A program made the position numbers and the translations under genes. Shown here piece after piece: positions 15,766-24,285 of a stretch of DNA of 64,000 bases (position 1 is the stretch's first letter; each line of letters begins with the position of its first letter). The notes beneath the pieces are model-generated. The model did not search any database. It was not told the DNA's origin and worked only from the letters and a program-made list of their open reading frames with translations. This DNA is from Dehalogenimonas alkenigignens (GTDB taxonomy: Bacteria; Chloroflexota; Dehalococcoidia; Dehalococcoidales; Dehalococcoidaceae), in contig NZ_KQ758903.1 in the NCBI RefSeq assembly GCF_001466665.1, positions 1,609,684 to 1,673,683 of the forward strand, written 5' to 3'.

Positions 15766-16350
15766 ATGCTAGAGATTGCTCAGTCTAATACTCCATACAA
15801 TAGACAATTCCAAGCCCTTCTTGAAGAGGTCCACTCGTATGATCGCACTGAGTTAATGTCGTTATTAGATAAGGCTCTGTCTGCATGGCAAAACGATGAG
15901 ATGTTGCCATCTCAACTATTTTCAATAATGAATTCGATTGATAAAAGTGTAGATAAAGTTATCCAAACGTATCGCAATGCACAGCCAGTATTTATATGTT
16001 CTTTCTCGCCGATCATCACAATGGGGGCCTTGCTGAGTAAAGTATTTTTAAAAGTAAGACTGTTTGATGTTAGGCTGATTAATATCACCTCTCCAACCGA
16101 TCTAGGCTTGTTGATCAAGACAATCTCCTCAAACGCCCCATTAGCTGTCATATTTAGTTTTTCGCTGTTTCATTTTATCGAAATGGTTAGTGCTGGCATA
16201 AAAGACTTACTATCACTTAAGACCACTTATTACGCCGGTGGAGTGGCATTTAACCTAAAACCGGAAATGAAGCACCTACTACCGGGAGTGGTGTTCCCAT
16301 TAGATTTATTCAACTTAGTTGATTTATTGGAGATTCAAGTCAATGAATAA
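15766..16350 (+). CDS. B12-binding-fold-like sensory protein (partner of the histidine kinase)
   Basis: The 194-residue protein has a helical N-terminal half (residues 1-75) and a C-terminal Rossmann-like half with FDVRLINITSPTDLGLLIK, APLAVIFSFSLFHF and TTYYAGGVAFN. This order resembles the helical cap plus cobalamin-binding domain of CarH-type sensors and methyltransferase corrinoid proteins. The DxHxxG cobalt-ligand motif is not visible, so cobalamin binding, if any, would be base-on or indirect. Its last eight bases overlap the start of the DUF1638-kinase gene, indicating joint expression. Family placement is by pattern and only moderately certain. Confidence 0.55.
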   Translation: MLEIAQSNTPYNRQFQALLEEVHSYDRTELMSLLDKALSAWQNDEMLPSQLFSIMNSIDKSVDKVIQTYRNAQPVFICSFSPIITMGALLSKVFLKVRLFDVRLINITSPTDLGLLIKTISSNAPLAVIFSFSLFHFIEMVSAGIKDLLSLKTTYYAGGVAFNLKPEMKHLLPGVVFPLDLFNLVDLLEIQVNE

Positions 16351-18136
16351 TAAAATCGGTATCATATCTTGTTCATTCATACTTAAGCATGTTAAATCTG
16401 TGTTACTGAATAACGATGGATTCAAAATATACCCTTTAGTACCAGCCTGTCTGTTCAAGGTATCCCCAACTTTACTCCGACATGTCTTCGATCAAGCAGC
16501 TATCGAAAATCGGGTCTCGCTTGTGGCTTATGGATATTGCCACAAGGATTTACCTGCAATATTTGATGAATATAAAGATCATGTTGTTAAAATCCCAGGC
16601 GATAATTGTTGGGAAATGCTATTAGGTATTAATACTTTCCGAGAATATGTCAATGAGGGAAGTTGGCTTCTAAGGACTGCAGTTTGTAACGAATGGCGTG
16701 GCGAAACCTTTATTGCTTACGGATCTCTTAACCCAAGCTTCAACCTAGTAAAAGGCTGTAACACACAAAAAATTACAGCTTGTAGGTTTGAACCTGAGAA
16801 ACCACGTGATTCTGAAGTTTACTCTTTCGCACAAGCCTTTGATACTCCTCCTCAAGTTGTTGAGTGTAACTTAACGCATTTTAAAGCTTTGATTCAGCAG
16901 GGAATCAATGATGCGCATAAATTAGCTCTTGACAGTTTTGTCGTAAAAACATCTCCCAAATCACAGAAAATAGACAAAACTATGCCAAGTGAAATATGCG
17001 ATATTGGATTCCAATATGATATCTATTCTAAATATATTACTTTTATTAGTCCAAAAGTTACCCAACTATTGGGTTTTACCCCTTCGGAATTTATGAAATA
17101 CTTTATCAATGATCCTGAACACTATTATTACTTCGATAGTGATACTCAAACACAACTTATCTCGCAAAGATACACATTCGTTTCTAATTGTATCTCCAAA
17201 GGCATGCAGTATCCACTATCGATTGAATACAGAGCAAAAAGAAAAGATGGAGAAATTATATGGATCAAAGAACATATATATCCCCGGTATAATGATGATG
17301 GCAGTGTCAGTAACCGTTTTGAAGGAAAGCTAGAAGATATTTCACACTGGAAAAGCGTGGAACTTAATTTAAAACACCTGTATGAACAGGAGGCTGCAGC
17401 AAAGTCAGCGTTACAGAATGAAATTGATAAGCGTGTAGAATTCACTCGGGCTTTGGTCCATGAATTGAAAACCCCTCTAACTCCAATATTACTGGCAAGC
17501 GATACACTTGCCAATAATATTTGCGAGAAACAATGGCTTCCGTTAATTGAGTGTATCAATAAAGGAGCCACCGATTTGAGTGGCAGGATTGATGAAATCC
17601 TTGATTTAGCTCGAGGTGAAGTCGGTATATTGAGGGTAGATTGTTCGCCTTTTAGTATAAATGATTTGATCTCAGAAATAGTGCACTCTTTTGCACTGCG
17701 GGCTAAGAATAATAACCAGCGTCTATTACAAAGACTAGATAAAACTATTCCCTTTGCAATGGCAGATAGCAAACGAATAAAACAGGTCTTGATGAATCTT
17801 ATCGATAATGCCATCAAATATTCTGGTGAACGAACAACTATCACCTTGAGTACCAGTATGTTGAATGAAAAGTTGGCTGTAATGGTACAAGATGATGGAC
17901 CAGGCATTCCTGAGGAAAGACAACCGGATCTTTTTATTCCATATAAATGTACAAATAAACTCAGTGGTCTCGGAATAGGACTCGCACTTTCTAAAAAGAT
18001 TGTCGAGCTCCATGAGGGAAAGATTTGGGTGGTTAATAATCAAAGCGGTGGCTGTGCATTTTATTTTACCCTTCCAGTCATGGTTACACCCAATGCTCAA
18101 AAGGCTACGTGTGAAAGTATTAATTATCGAGGATGA
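16343..18136 (+). CDS. DUF1638-PAS hybrid sensor histidine kinase
   Basis: I chose the ATG at 16343 (MNNKIGIISC), which overlaps the upstream stop. Residues 1-210 read as DUF1638 (LVAYGYCHKDL, then VVKIPGDNCWEMLLG), a family often encoded near corrinoid methyltransferases. A PAS domain follows at about 225-335 (YITFISPKVTQLLGFTPSEF), then a dimerisation domain with phospho-acceptor His373 in LVHELKTPLTPIL. The ATPase domain has Asn489 in NLIDNAIKYS and DDGPGIP, both intact. No membrane segments are visible, so it is a cytoplasmic sensor. It pairs with the response regulator overlapping its 3' end and is a plausible controller of the nearby rdhAB. Confidence 0.88.
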   Translation: MNNKIGIISCSFILKHVKSVLLNNDGFKIYPLVPACLFKVSPTLLRHVFDQAAIENRVSLVAYGYCHKDLPAIFDEYKDHVVKIPGDNCWEMLLGINTFREYVNEGSWLLRTAVCNEWRGETFIAYGSLNPSFNLVKGCNTQKITACRFEPEKPRDSEVYSFAQAFDTPPQVVECNLTHFKALIQQGINDAHKLALDSFVVKTSPKSQKIDKTMPSEICDIGFQYDIYSKYITFISPKVTQLLGFTPSEFMKYFINDPEHYYYFDSDTQTQLISQRYTFVSNCISKGMQYPLSIEYRAKRKDGEIIWIKEHIYPRYNDDGSVSNRFEGKLEDISHWKSVELNLKHLYEQEAAAKSALQNEIDKRVEFTRALVHELKTPLTPILLASDTLANNICEKQWLPLIECINKGATDLSGRIDEILDLARGEVGILRVDCSPFSINDLISEIVHSFALRAKNNNQRLLQRLDKTIPFAMADSKRIKQVLMNLIDNAIKYSGERTTITLSTSMLNEKLAVMVQDDGPGIPEERQPDLFIPYKCTNKLSGLGIGLALSKKIVELHEGKIWVVNNQSGGCAFYFTLPVMVTPNAQKATCESINYRG

Positions 18137-18803
18137 CCAGCAAATTATCGATACGGTCTCACTAGTATTAAGGTTAGTTTGGCCGGATGTCGCTTTATTT
18201 TCAACCCCTTATGGTAAAAAGGGGATTGAATTGGTTGAGAGACATATGCCTGATTCAATTCTTCTTGATCTTGGTCTCCCAGATATCGACGGATATGAGG
18301 TATTAAAACAAATACGTGCCTTTACGAGTATCCCGGTAATTGTAATTACAGTGCGAGATGAAGAGATATCATTGATTAAAGCTTTCGAGATGAATGCGGA
18401 TGACTATCTCATCAAACCTTTTAGACAAATGGAATTGATAGCAAGACTAAAATCTGCGATGAAAAAACGTTCTTTTTTTGAAGAGGATCTCACGATATCA
18501 TGCAACAATATCCACTATGGTTCTTCCATCAATGAGGTTTACATTGGGAATATCAAGCGGGAACTGACCTCTACGGAAGGTAGGTTGTTGTACCACCTGC
18601 TAAAAAAGGCGGGAAAGATCATAACCAAGGTTGAGCTTGCTGAAATGATTTGGGGTGAATTCATTCCAGGTTCCTCAGAAAATATTAAAAATTATATATG
18701 CCGTTTACGGAAAAAAATTGAAGATGATCCCAATAACCCCAAAATTATTGTCAGTCGCAGGGGCATAGGATACACTATCCCTCTATCACGTAATTTCACC
18801 TAA
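18111..18803 (+). CDS. OmpR/PhoB-family response regulator
   Basis: I chose the GTG at 18111 (VKVLIIEDDQQ), which follows AAAAGG at good spacing and overlaps the kinase stop by 26 bases. Earlier ATG codons add residues that do not belong to a receiver domain. The receiver has the acidic pair EDD, the phospho-acceptor in SILLDLGLPDIDG, and KPF. The C-terminal winged helix (residues 130-230) ends with the PhoB-type IKNYICRLRKKIEDDP and RRGIGYTI. Cognate to the DUF1638 kinase. Targets may include its own promoter (10-bp repeats at 15697-15730) and the adjacent dehalogenase genes. Confidence 0.92.
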   Translation: MKVLIIEDDQQIIDTVSLVLRLVWPDVALFSTPYGKKGIELVERHMPDSILLDLGLPDIDGYEVLKQIRAFTSIPVIVITVRDEEISLIKAFEMNADDYLIKPFRQMELIARLKSAMKKRSFFEEDLTISCNNIHYGSSINEVYIGNIKRELTSTEGRLLYHLLKKAGKIITKVELAEMIWGEFIPGSSENIKNYICRLRKKIEDDPNNPKIIVSRRGIGYTIPLSRNFT

Positions 18804-19190
18804 TGTCCTTATACGACTTCGATAATCGCCAGTTATAAAAATTCTTTTATCGACACCCTTCTCTCTTCACCAGCCAAACATTTACCCTGCTCGAGTTTGG
18901 AATCGCGTAAGGGGTGGTGAAGTTCGGAGAAACTTAGCTCAGCACCGACCGGAATTTATTTGCAGATGCCTTTCGCTCCACGCATACTTGGAGCAGTCTT
19001 GGGTACTTCGTCAACCGGTACAATTTTCATCGAGTTGTCTCACTTCGAGAATTGTCTCAATTTTAGTTTTTGGCTAAGTTAAGTGCAATCTGCCATAAAA
19101 AATAGGGTGTTTTTCCGAGGTGGAAGGTAACAACAGATATAGAACGAGATACTCTCTGTCTGTTCTGTGAAGAGCCAAATTAGGATTTTT

Positions 19191-19216
19191 CGTGTTTCCG
19201 GGAGAGTCCGACTCTC
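19191..19216 (+). repeat. ssrA-attachment-like repeat
   Basis: CGTGTTTCCGG, three variable bases and AGTCCGACTCTC match the site at 25114-25139 in 23 of 26 positions with identical spacing. The second half resembles the ssrA T-arm segment at 2396. It likely records an earlier integration boundary at the end of the first dehalogenase module. Confidence 0.65.
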
Positions 19217-19238
19217 TGAGGAGGACGAAGCTAACAAC

Positions 19239-19265
19239 AGACCGGGAGCATTCTGCCCTCGGTCT
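19239..19265 (+). terminator. Hairpin between attachment-like repeats
   Basis: AGACCG and CGGTCT pair around a short loop and are followed by TTTTCGTTT. It fits a factor-independent terminator reading on the plus strand. A diverged counterpart occurs near 25060, since the whole segment is repeated there. Confidence 0.55.
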
Positions 19266-19294
19266 TTTCGTTTCTTAACCACTCCAGGATATAA

Positions 19295-19316
19295 CGTGTT
19301 TCAGGCAGAGTCTGAC
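19295..19316 (+). repeat. Second ssrA-attachment-like repeat
   Basis: CGTGTTTCAGG, three bases and AGTCTGAC repeat the pattern of the site at 19191 with the same spacing, 104 bases further on. Paired sites about 100 bases apart also occur at 25015 and 25114. Confidence 0.5.
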
Positions 19317-19333
19317 CGATTCATACTATATTA

Positions 19334-19364
19334 GAAAGGAGACAGCCTTTGGCTGTCTCCTTTC
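19334..19364. terminator. Perfect 14-bp hairpin terminator
   Basis: GAAAGGAGACAGCC pairs perfectly with GGCTGTCTCCTTTC around TTT. It lies just past the end of the small zinc-ribbon gene (minus strand) and would also stop plus-strand transcription entering from the attachment region. Confidence 0.8.
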
Positions 19365-19389
19365 TTAACCTTGTTAGTTATCACTTTGA

Positions 19390-19566
19390 TCAATAACGCC
19401 TGCCTCGGCGTCTCAACTGTTCAGCCTTAGCTACTTCTATCGAGATGGTTTTGCCGGAATAACCCATATAACCACACTGTATACAGGCTGAATAACAACC
19501 ATACTCATCACTACCATCAAACAAGTCACCGGTACGACATCTAGGGCAGCTCTTGAGATTGATCAT
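19390..19566 (-). CDS. Small zinc-ribbon protein
   Basis: A 58-residue frame with a good ribosome-binding site (GAGGTG six bases before the ATG at 19566). The protein has two Cys pairs, CPRC near residue 7 and CIQC near residue 28, the layout of a four-cysteine zinc ribbon. A basic tail (RRRGRRY) follows. Such short proteins are common and usually unassigned; nucleic-acid binding or transcription modulation is possible. It is followed by a strong terminator. No other gene is visible between 18804 and 19390, which holds only the attachment-like repeats, or between 19567 and 19876. Confidence 0.7.
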   Translation of the reverse strand: MINLKSCPRCRTGDLFDGSDEYGCYSACIQCGYMGYSGKTISIEVAKAEQLRRRGRRY

Positions 19567-19876
19567 TAAATCACCTCACACGTGCATTTTTAAACACAAT
19601 TCCATCCCGAGGTATGTCCGAGGGCAGTAACTCAAGTCACAGACTGACGTTTCATTAAACCCGTTCATCCCCTCTCACATTTAGCCACCCCAATCGGTTC
19701 CAGATGTCTAACTCTCCGATAAGCCCAGGATTTAATAACAGTCCCAAATGCTGTTAGCCTGTTACACTAAATAACCATCTAGTTGGTGTTATAAGTTCAA
19801 GTGAAAGATCAACCTCGATCTATTTATCCACAAGGGTATTGACAATATAGGATTCTTCCTATATTATATAGAACGT

Positions 19877-19990
19877 ATGATGAATTCCCCCACATTGGGA
19901 TTTATCGAAAGAGTCGCGAACGCACTTGGGGTTGAAATCAAAATCAGGATACAACCTGGCCATACTGATGACATATATGGAGGTTCCTAG
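19877..19990 (+). pseudogene. C-terminal remnant of an XRE-type regulator
   Basis: The 37-residue frame reads SPTLGFIERVANALGVEIKI, which is the typical last helix of XRE-family helix-turn-helix proteins, where the recognition helices would come before it. The upstream two-thirds of the domain are absent, so this is a leftover fragment rather than a working repressor. It lies 24 bases before the broken rdhA, and its parent may have regulated that operon. Confidence 0.55.
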
Positions 19991-20013
19991 TTTTAGCTCG
20001 CTAAGGGGTCAAT

Positions 20014-21390
20014 ATGGATAAATATCATTCTCCGATCAGTAACAAGGATCTCATGCAGAGCCTTTCTTCGTCCCAGAAAGGCCAAGGAGAGGCTAACGAA
20101 TTTCGCGATTTAGATGAGATGTTGAATGCTTCGGAGTTAAATAAGCCATGGTTTGTTAAAGAAACTGACGTCCCTACTGTAGAAATTGATTTGAAACTAC
20201 ACAGCCCTTACCCTCAGTCAGCCAACGTATATGATATTAATGCGTTTTTCAGATATCTAGATAATCCCAAAATGGAAGCTGAGATCATCAGCAATAGCAA
20301 ACTCCGTGAAAGAGATGGTATTGTACGCCAATTGCCAGGGAACTCTTTACGTGATATCTCTCTCGTTAAGACCCTAATCTCCGATTATTATTACGACCTG
20401 CCTTCTCCAGTCGGAGGATTTCGTTCAATCCCGTCTCCAAAAGATTATGGGGTACCACGTTGGGAAGGCACACCGGAAGATAATGCCAAGATGATCCGAA
20501 CGGTGGCGAAAGCCACCGGCTGTTCTTACGTAGGGTTTCTCGACCTAAGTGACACCAGATTAGGTCCTGTGACAAACTTATTTTACTCCGAAATGGCTGT
20601 AAAATTTGAGGACGGAATCGAAGATTATAAGCTTCAAGGACTGAATACAATCTGCTACCCCCGTAACTGTAGATATTTGATCGTCCTTGTTCCACAAATG
20701 AAGAGTATCTATAAGAGATTCGGTAACTTCACTACACTGGCAACGGCTGGGCAAGATTCAACGGACAAGGTATTACATTTGGCAAAAATGATGAATTTCT
20801 TGCATGGAATTGGGTACCTGGGATTCGAAATAAGATCACCCCTTCCTCCTCTAGAAATATGAACCGGCATTGGAGAATATAACCGAACCCACGGACCACC
20901 TATCACACCGGCTTTTGGCAACGAATGTTTGTCTGGAACGTTTAGTATTCTCACGGACTTGCCTTTAGCGCCGAGCAAACCGATTGATATGGGGATCCTG
21001 AAATACTGTGAAAATTGCCTGAGATGCGCAGTCGCCTGCCCATCTGGCGCGATTGACAAAAACAAATTACCGAGTTGGGAAATTAACACAGGACCTTGGA
21101 ACGCATCCAATGATCACAAAGGATACAAGAATAATTCTTTTAAATGCATGGAATTCATCGTCAACCATATTGCAACTGGATTCCGGCCAAGATTGATGGG
21201 GCATTGCATGAACTGCGTGTATTCTTGTCCATTTACAAAAGCCAAAATGCTTGATAACCGCCTCAAAGCGTTGCCTAACACCGTACCGTTGAGGATAGAT
21301 CGAGAGAATACCCGACATTTTTGGGAAATTGACATGCCGGAATTTGGAATGATGTCGATCCTTAATCCACCGGAAATAGATAAACCATAA
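20014..21390 (+). pseudogene. rdhA: rdhA interrupted by one in-frame TGA, with degenerate Tat signal
   Basis: Two frames in the same register are separated only by the TGA at 20860-20862. Together they give a roughly 458-codon RdhA very similar to the intact one at 21611. The stop falls where the intact paralogue has leucine (GILSGIGEYNR versus EI-stop-TGIGEYNR). Both cluster motifs are present downstream (CENCLRCAVACP, and CMEF followed by GHCMNCVYSCP). The N-terminus reads SNKDLMQSL instead of SRRDFMKSI, so the twin arginine is lost, and the hydrophobic stretch is replaced by polar residues. The simplest reading is a decaying copy. The rest of the frame is intact over 1.3 kb, which suggests recent loss. 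Confidence 0.85.
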
Positions 21391-21464
21391 CGTTGGGAAA
21401 GAGGAGGTGATTCAATACATTTCACAATAGAAATGATATAGAACAGCAATTCGCCCAAAACGGA

Positions 21465-21490
21465 CTGACGGCTCCTGGCAGAGCCGTCAG
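21465..21490. repeat. Inverted repeat between the two rdhA copies
   Basis: CTGACGGCTC and GAGCCGTCAG form a perfect 10-bp stem with a six-base loop. There is no run of T after it, so it may be a weak terminator or a processing or regulatory hairpin upstream of rdhA. Confidence 0.5.
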
Positions 21491-21610
21491 TTAAGGAAGG
21501 AAAAGTACTGCGTCTTACAACAGTGTCTTGTCGCCTCCCTGTGTTCATTCTAGTAAACAAGGGTCACAGAGTCAAGGAACCAACAAAAATCAAAACATAA
21601 AAGAGGTAAT

Positions 21611-23065
21611 ATGAAATCGCATTCCACAATGAGTCGCCGAGATTTTATGAAATCTATAGGTTTAGGTTCTGCAGCCATAGCTAGCATGGGTGCAACCGCT
21701 CCACTTTTCCATGATCTAGACGAAATGACGGGCATAGGTGCTGCCGAAACTTTTAACTCCACTACATCCATGCAAAAACGTCCTTGGTGGGTTAAAGAGG
21801 TTGACATTCCTACAGTAGAAATCGACTTGAAACTGCGCACCCCTTACGCCGGGCCTAATCCGTGGTCTGGAGTATTAGATTCCATATATGTTACTAAAGA
21901 AGAGACTGCTGCCATCCTGGCTTCTCAACAGAACAATGCTATTGAAGGAGCTAAAAACAACCGGCCAGGTTTTACATTGCGTGATCAAATTGGAGCTTGG
22001 GCTTCACTGGATAGAGGACAAACAGGATATCTAAAATATCCACCTGAAGGTTTTCGAACAATAAAAGTTACTCATGAAACCTTAGGTGTACCGAAGTGGG
22101 AAGGCTCCGAAACGGAAAACGCATTCATGATTCGAACTTTCCTGCGGCAATTTGGTGCAGGGGCAATTGGCTATGCAAGAGTGGATGATAACAGCGTCGG
22201 ACCGCGTAAACCCCTTTTTAATACTCATGTGAGATTGGAAAACAATTCAGATTATAAGTATGATACTAATGGAACATTTGTCATGCCCGAGAAGTGCAAA
22301 TATGCCATCATAATTTATGATAGAAGTCCCCGAGATCCCAATAACTATCGTCGTACTGTCAATAGTCCTCAAGCCTTTGTATCAAACATGGAGAAATGCG
22401 AGTATGGTCATAAGCTCCAAAACTTCCTTTGGGGTTTAGGCTACCAGTCCTATTGGTTTGAAGATGAAACAACTAGCAAATTCACAGGGACTCCGACGAA
22501 TGTTTGGGGTATCCTCTCAGGCATAGGCGAATACAACCGAATTCACAATGCGGTCTCGCAACCCGAAGGTGAGACCGGTAATTTTGCCAGTATTCTCTTC
22601 ACAGATTTGCCTCTACCTACTACTAAACCGATAGACTTTGGAGCTTTAGAATTCTGTAAAACTTGTGGGATATGTGCCGACGTTTGCCCAGCCGGAGCAA
22701 TTCCTACAGTAGAAGAGTATAGAGAGCCAACTTGGGATCGAGCAACTGGTCCCTGGAGTGCTTCCAATGACCATAAAGGATATCCTAATAAATCCATTGA
22801 ATGCGTAAAGTGGTATTTTTCTAATGCAATTACAGGCTTCGCTCCTGCCTCTCGCCCGGTTGGAGTGTGTCGTCGATGTGCCAGTCACTGTGTCTTCAGC
22901 AAAGAGCATAAAGCCTGGATTCATGAAGTGGTTAAGGGTGTAGTCTCCACTACCTCCGTAATGAACCCCTTCTTTACAAAAATGGATAGGCTATCAGGTT
23001 ACAGTGACATCATCTCAGATGAAGGCAGGGCTGAATATTGGCACCAGTACCTACCCGCTGTTTAG
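21611..23065 (+). CDS. rdhA: Reductive dehalogenase catalytic subunit RdhA (intact)
   Basis: 484 residues with a full Tat signal (SRRDFMKSIGLGSAAIASMG, residues 9-28) followed by FHDLDEM, a common RdhA N-terminal feature. Cluster one is CKTCGICADVCPAGAI. Cluster two is Cys in ECVKWYF followed by CRRCASHC; the proline after the final cysteine is absent. AGAGGTAATATG provides a ribosome-binding site. The product should be exported folded with its corrinoid and anchored by the RdhB encoded 18 bases downstream. The close relation to the broken copy just upstream points to a tandem duplication in this module. Substrate unknown. Confidence 0.95.
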   Translation: MKSHSTMSRRDFMKSIGLGSAAIASMGATAPLFHDLDEMTGIGAAETFNSTTSMQKRPWWVKEVDIPTVEIDLKLRTPYAGPNPWSGVLDSIYVTKEETAAILASQQNNAIEGAKNNRPGFTLRDQIGAWASLDRGQTGYLKYPPEGFRTIKVTHETLGVPKWEGSETENAFMIRTFLRQFGAGAIGYARVDDNSVGPRKPLFNTHVRLENNSDYKYDTNGTFVMPEKCKYAIIIYDRSPRDPNNYRRTVNSPQAFVSNMEKCEYGHKLQNFLWGLGYQSYWFEDETTSKFTGTPTNVWGILSGIGEYNRIHNAVSQPEGETGNFASILFTDLPLPTTKPIDFGALEFCKTCGICADVCPAGAIPTVEEYREPTWDRATGPWSASNDHKGYPNKSIECVKWYFSNAITGFAPASRPVGVCRRCASHCVFSKEHKAWIHEVVKGVVSTTSVMNPFFTKMDRLSGYSDIISDEGRAEYWHQYLPAV

Positions 23066-23083
23066 AAAGAGAGAGAATTAAAT

Positions 23084-23311
23084 ATGAAATTAAATATTGA
23101 CTTCAAATGGTATCAATGGCTTTTTGGGGTAATTTCTCTGATTTTGGCATCTTTCTTGACTCATGAAATATTTGCTACCCTAGCAGAATCTCAGCCTGGC
23201 ACTGTCAAGGTACTTTCCTTGCTTATAGGAATCCCATTGATTATCTTCCTGTATCTGACCTTTGGTTTAAGGTCAGCCCTAAAAAAATCCAAATCTAGTG
23301 TGACGGATTAG
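23084..23311 (+). CDS. rdhB: Reductive dehalogenase membrane anchor RdhB
   Basis: A 75-residue protein with two or three hydrophobic helices (WLFGVISLILASFLTHEIF and VLSLLIGIPLIIFLYLTFGL) and a lysine-rich tail. It lies 18 bases downstream of rdhA, the usual place and size for RdhB, though slightly short. It should anchor the upstream RdhA on the outside of the cytoplasmic membrane. A GAGAGAG sequence precedes the ATG, and a strong terminator follows the stop, closing the operon. Confidence 0.85.
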   Translation: MKLNIDFKWYQWLFGVISLILASFLTHEIFATLAESQPGTVKVLSLLIGIPLIIFLYLTFGLRSALKKSKSSVTD

Positions 23312-23327
23312 TAACAGATAACCTATG

Positions 23328-23362
23328 GCCAATGGAGGGGCTTCTTCAGCCTCTCCATTGGC
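23328..23362 (+). terminator. Terminator after rdhAB
   Basis: GCCAATGGAGGGGC and GCCTCTCCATTGGC form a long stem followed by TTATT. It closes the rdhAB transcript. A second GC-rich inverted repeat (GCAAGAGGG with CCCTCTTGC) lies at 23506-23530 before the convergent flavin-protein gene. Confidence 0.8.
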
Positions 23363-23393
23363 TTATTGGACAAACAATCTAGGCGGGCCGAGT

Positions 23394-23414
23394 CCCCGGG
23401 GAATTCTGACTCCC
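23394..23414 (+). repeat. Weak attachment-like repeat after rdhAB
   Basis: CCCCGG, three bases and ATTCTGACTCCC fit the spacing and half of the bases of the other attachment-like sites, and GGGGAATTCTGACTCCC resembles the ssrA T-arm. It separates rdhAB from the flavin-protein gene. The match is partial and could be chance. Confidence 0.3.
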
Positions 23415-23555
23415 AGTCCAAGTAACAACATCTGCCGTTGTGACCTGAACAATCTGTTAGAATGTTGAATTAATCTTTTTATTTGAAGGTAGCCCCTCAA
23501 AACAAGCAAGAGGGATCGGGGCCCTCTTGCATGACCAGTTGGCTCCTGCAAGTTC

Positions 23556-23975
23556 CTAAGCCATTAGCTTCCCCTTATCCTGCGGTGACTGGGAATATAC
23601 GGCATCCACTTTAACCGTGCCGACTCCACTAATAGTCACCCCCATAGCTTCTTTGAGAGCCTTAGCGAATGTATCAAACACTGGCCCAGAAGTTAGGTAT
23701 TTCTGAAAGGTGCCTTTAACCTGGTAAGTGGTGAATGGTTGAGCAACCGGCAATTTCATTGCCACAATCGCCACCTTTTTTGTTTCCTCGAGATTCTTGA
23801 ATGTCCTTGTGGTGCGGCCGTACAAGTCGGCGAAAGCAAGCGTTTCGTCGTCAATTGCTGTCATACTCGTTTTGGGGGTGACATTGAGTTCACCAGCACG
23901 GCTTATCGTTGCCACCATCTTGGGGACTCCGGGATCTTGAAACAGTCCAATAACCTCTTTTGACATCTTGGCCAT
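23556..23975 (-). CDS. Pyridoxamine 5'-phosphate oxidase-like flavin-binding protein
   Basis: The 139-residue protein has the split-barrel pattern of the PNPOx-like superfamily: VPKMVATISRAGELNVTPKTS near residue 17, ETLAFADLYGRTTRTFKNLEE at about 45-65, and YQVKGTFQKYLTSG. Members bind FMN or related cofactors and reduce diverse substrates. True pyridoxine oxidases are longer, so this is a general flavoprotein. Genes of this type are found near dehalogenase loci, but a role in dehalogenation is not established here. A GGAGAA ribosome-binding site precedes the ATG. Confidence 0.82.
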   Translation of the reverse strand: MAKMSKEVIGLFQDPGVPKMVATISRAGELNVTPKTSMTAIDDETLAFADLYGRTTRTFKNLEETKKVAIVAMKLPVAQPFTTYQVKGTFQKYLTSGPVFDTFAKALKEAMGVTISGVGTVKVDAVYSQSPQDKGKLMA

Positions 23976-23993
23976 AACAATTCTCCTTCTTGA

Positions 23994-24161
23994 TTAGTCC
24001 AATAATGAGATGATAGCGAGAGTCATCGCCGTGAGACCCAGCAATAGGTGCACCCAAAAAAGCTTGGCGGTAATGAAACCTTTCAACGGATTGTGAACTG
24101 TTTTGAGAGTAAAACCACAGATGCCAGCCGCCAAAATGAATATGAACGCCCAAGTCGCCAT
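23994..24161 (-). CDS. Small two-helix membrane protein
   Basis: I chose the ATG at 24161 (MATWAFIFIL), which has GGAGGGAT upstream, over a start 14 codons earlier. The 55-residue protein has two hydrophobic helices (WAFIFILAAGICGFTL and FWVHLLLGLTAMTLAIISLL) with a histidine in the second. I cannot name a family. It lies 18 bases upstream of the flavin-protein gene in the same direction, so the pair probably forms an operon and this could be its membrane partner. Confidence 0.65.
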   Translation of the reverse strand: MATWAFIFILAAGICGFTLKTVHNPLKGFITAKLFWVHLLLGLTAMTLAIISLLD

Positions 24162-24285
24162 GAACGATCCCTCCTTTCGTGTTTTGGTCCATTTTGGCAT
24201 CATAATGTGAGCGAAGTCGGTAAAATAGTTTACAAACTTGATGCTATGGCTTGCTGTAAAATAGGCGAGTTACGTGGAGGAATAG

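Noticed and set aside
19079-19282. 67-residue minus-strand frame across the attachment-like repeats
   Set aside because: It spans the repeat and hairpin sequences and has no ribosome-binding site or protein-like composition.
20860-20862. TGA in rdhA as selenocysteine or programmed readthrough
   Set aside because: The aligned residue in the close paralogue is leucine, not cysteine. I see no clear selenocysteine-insertion hairpin, and the Tat signal is also degraded, so decay is simpler.
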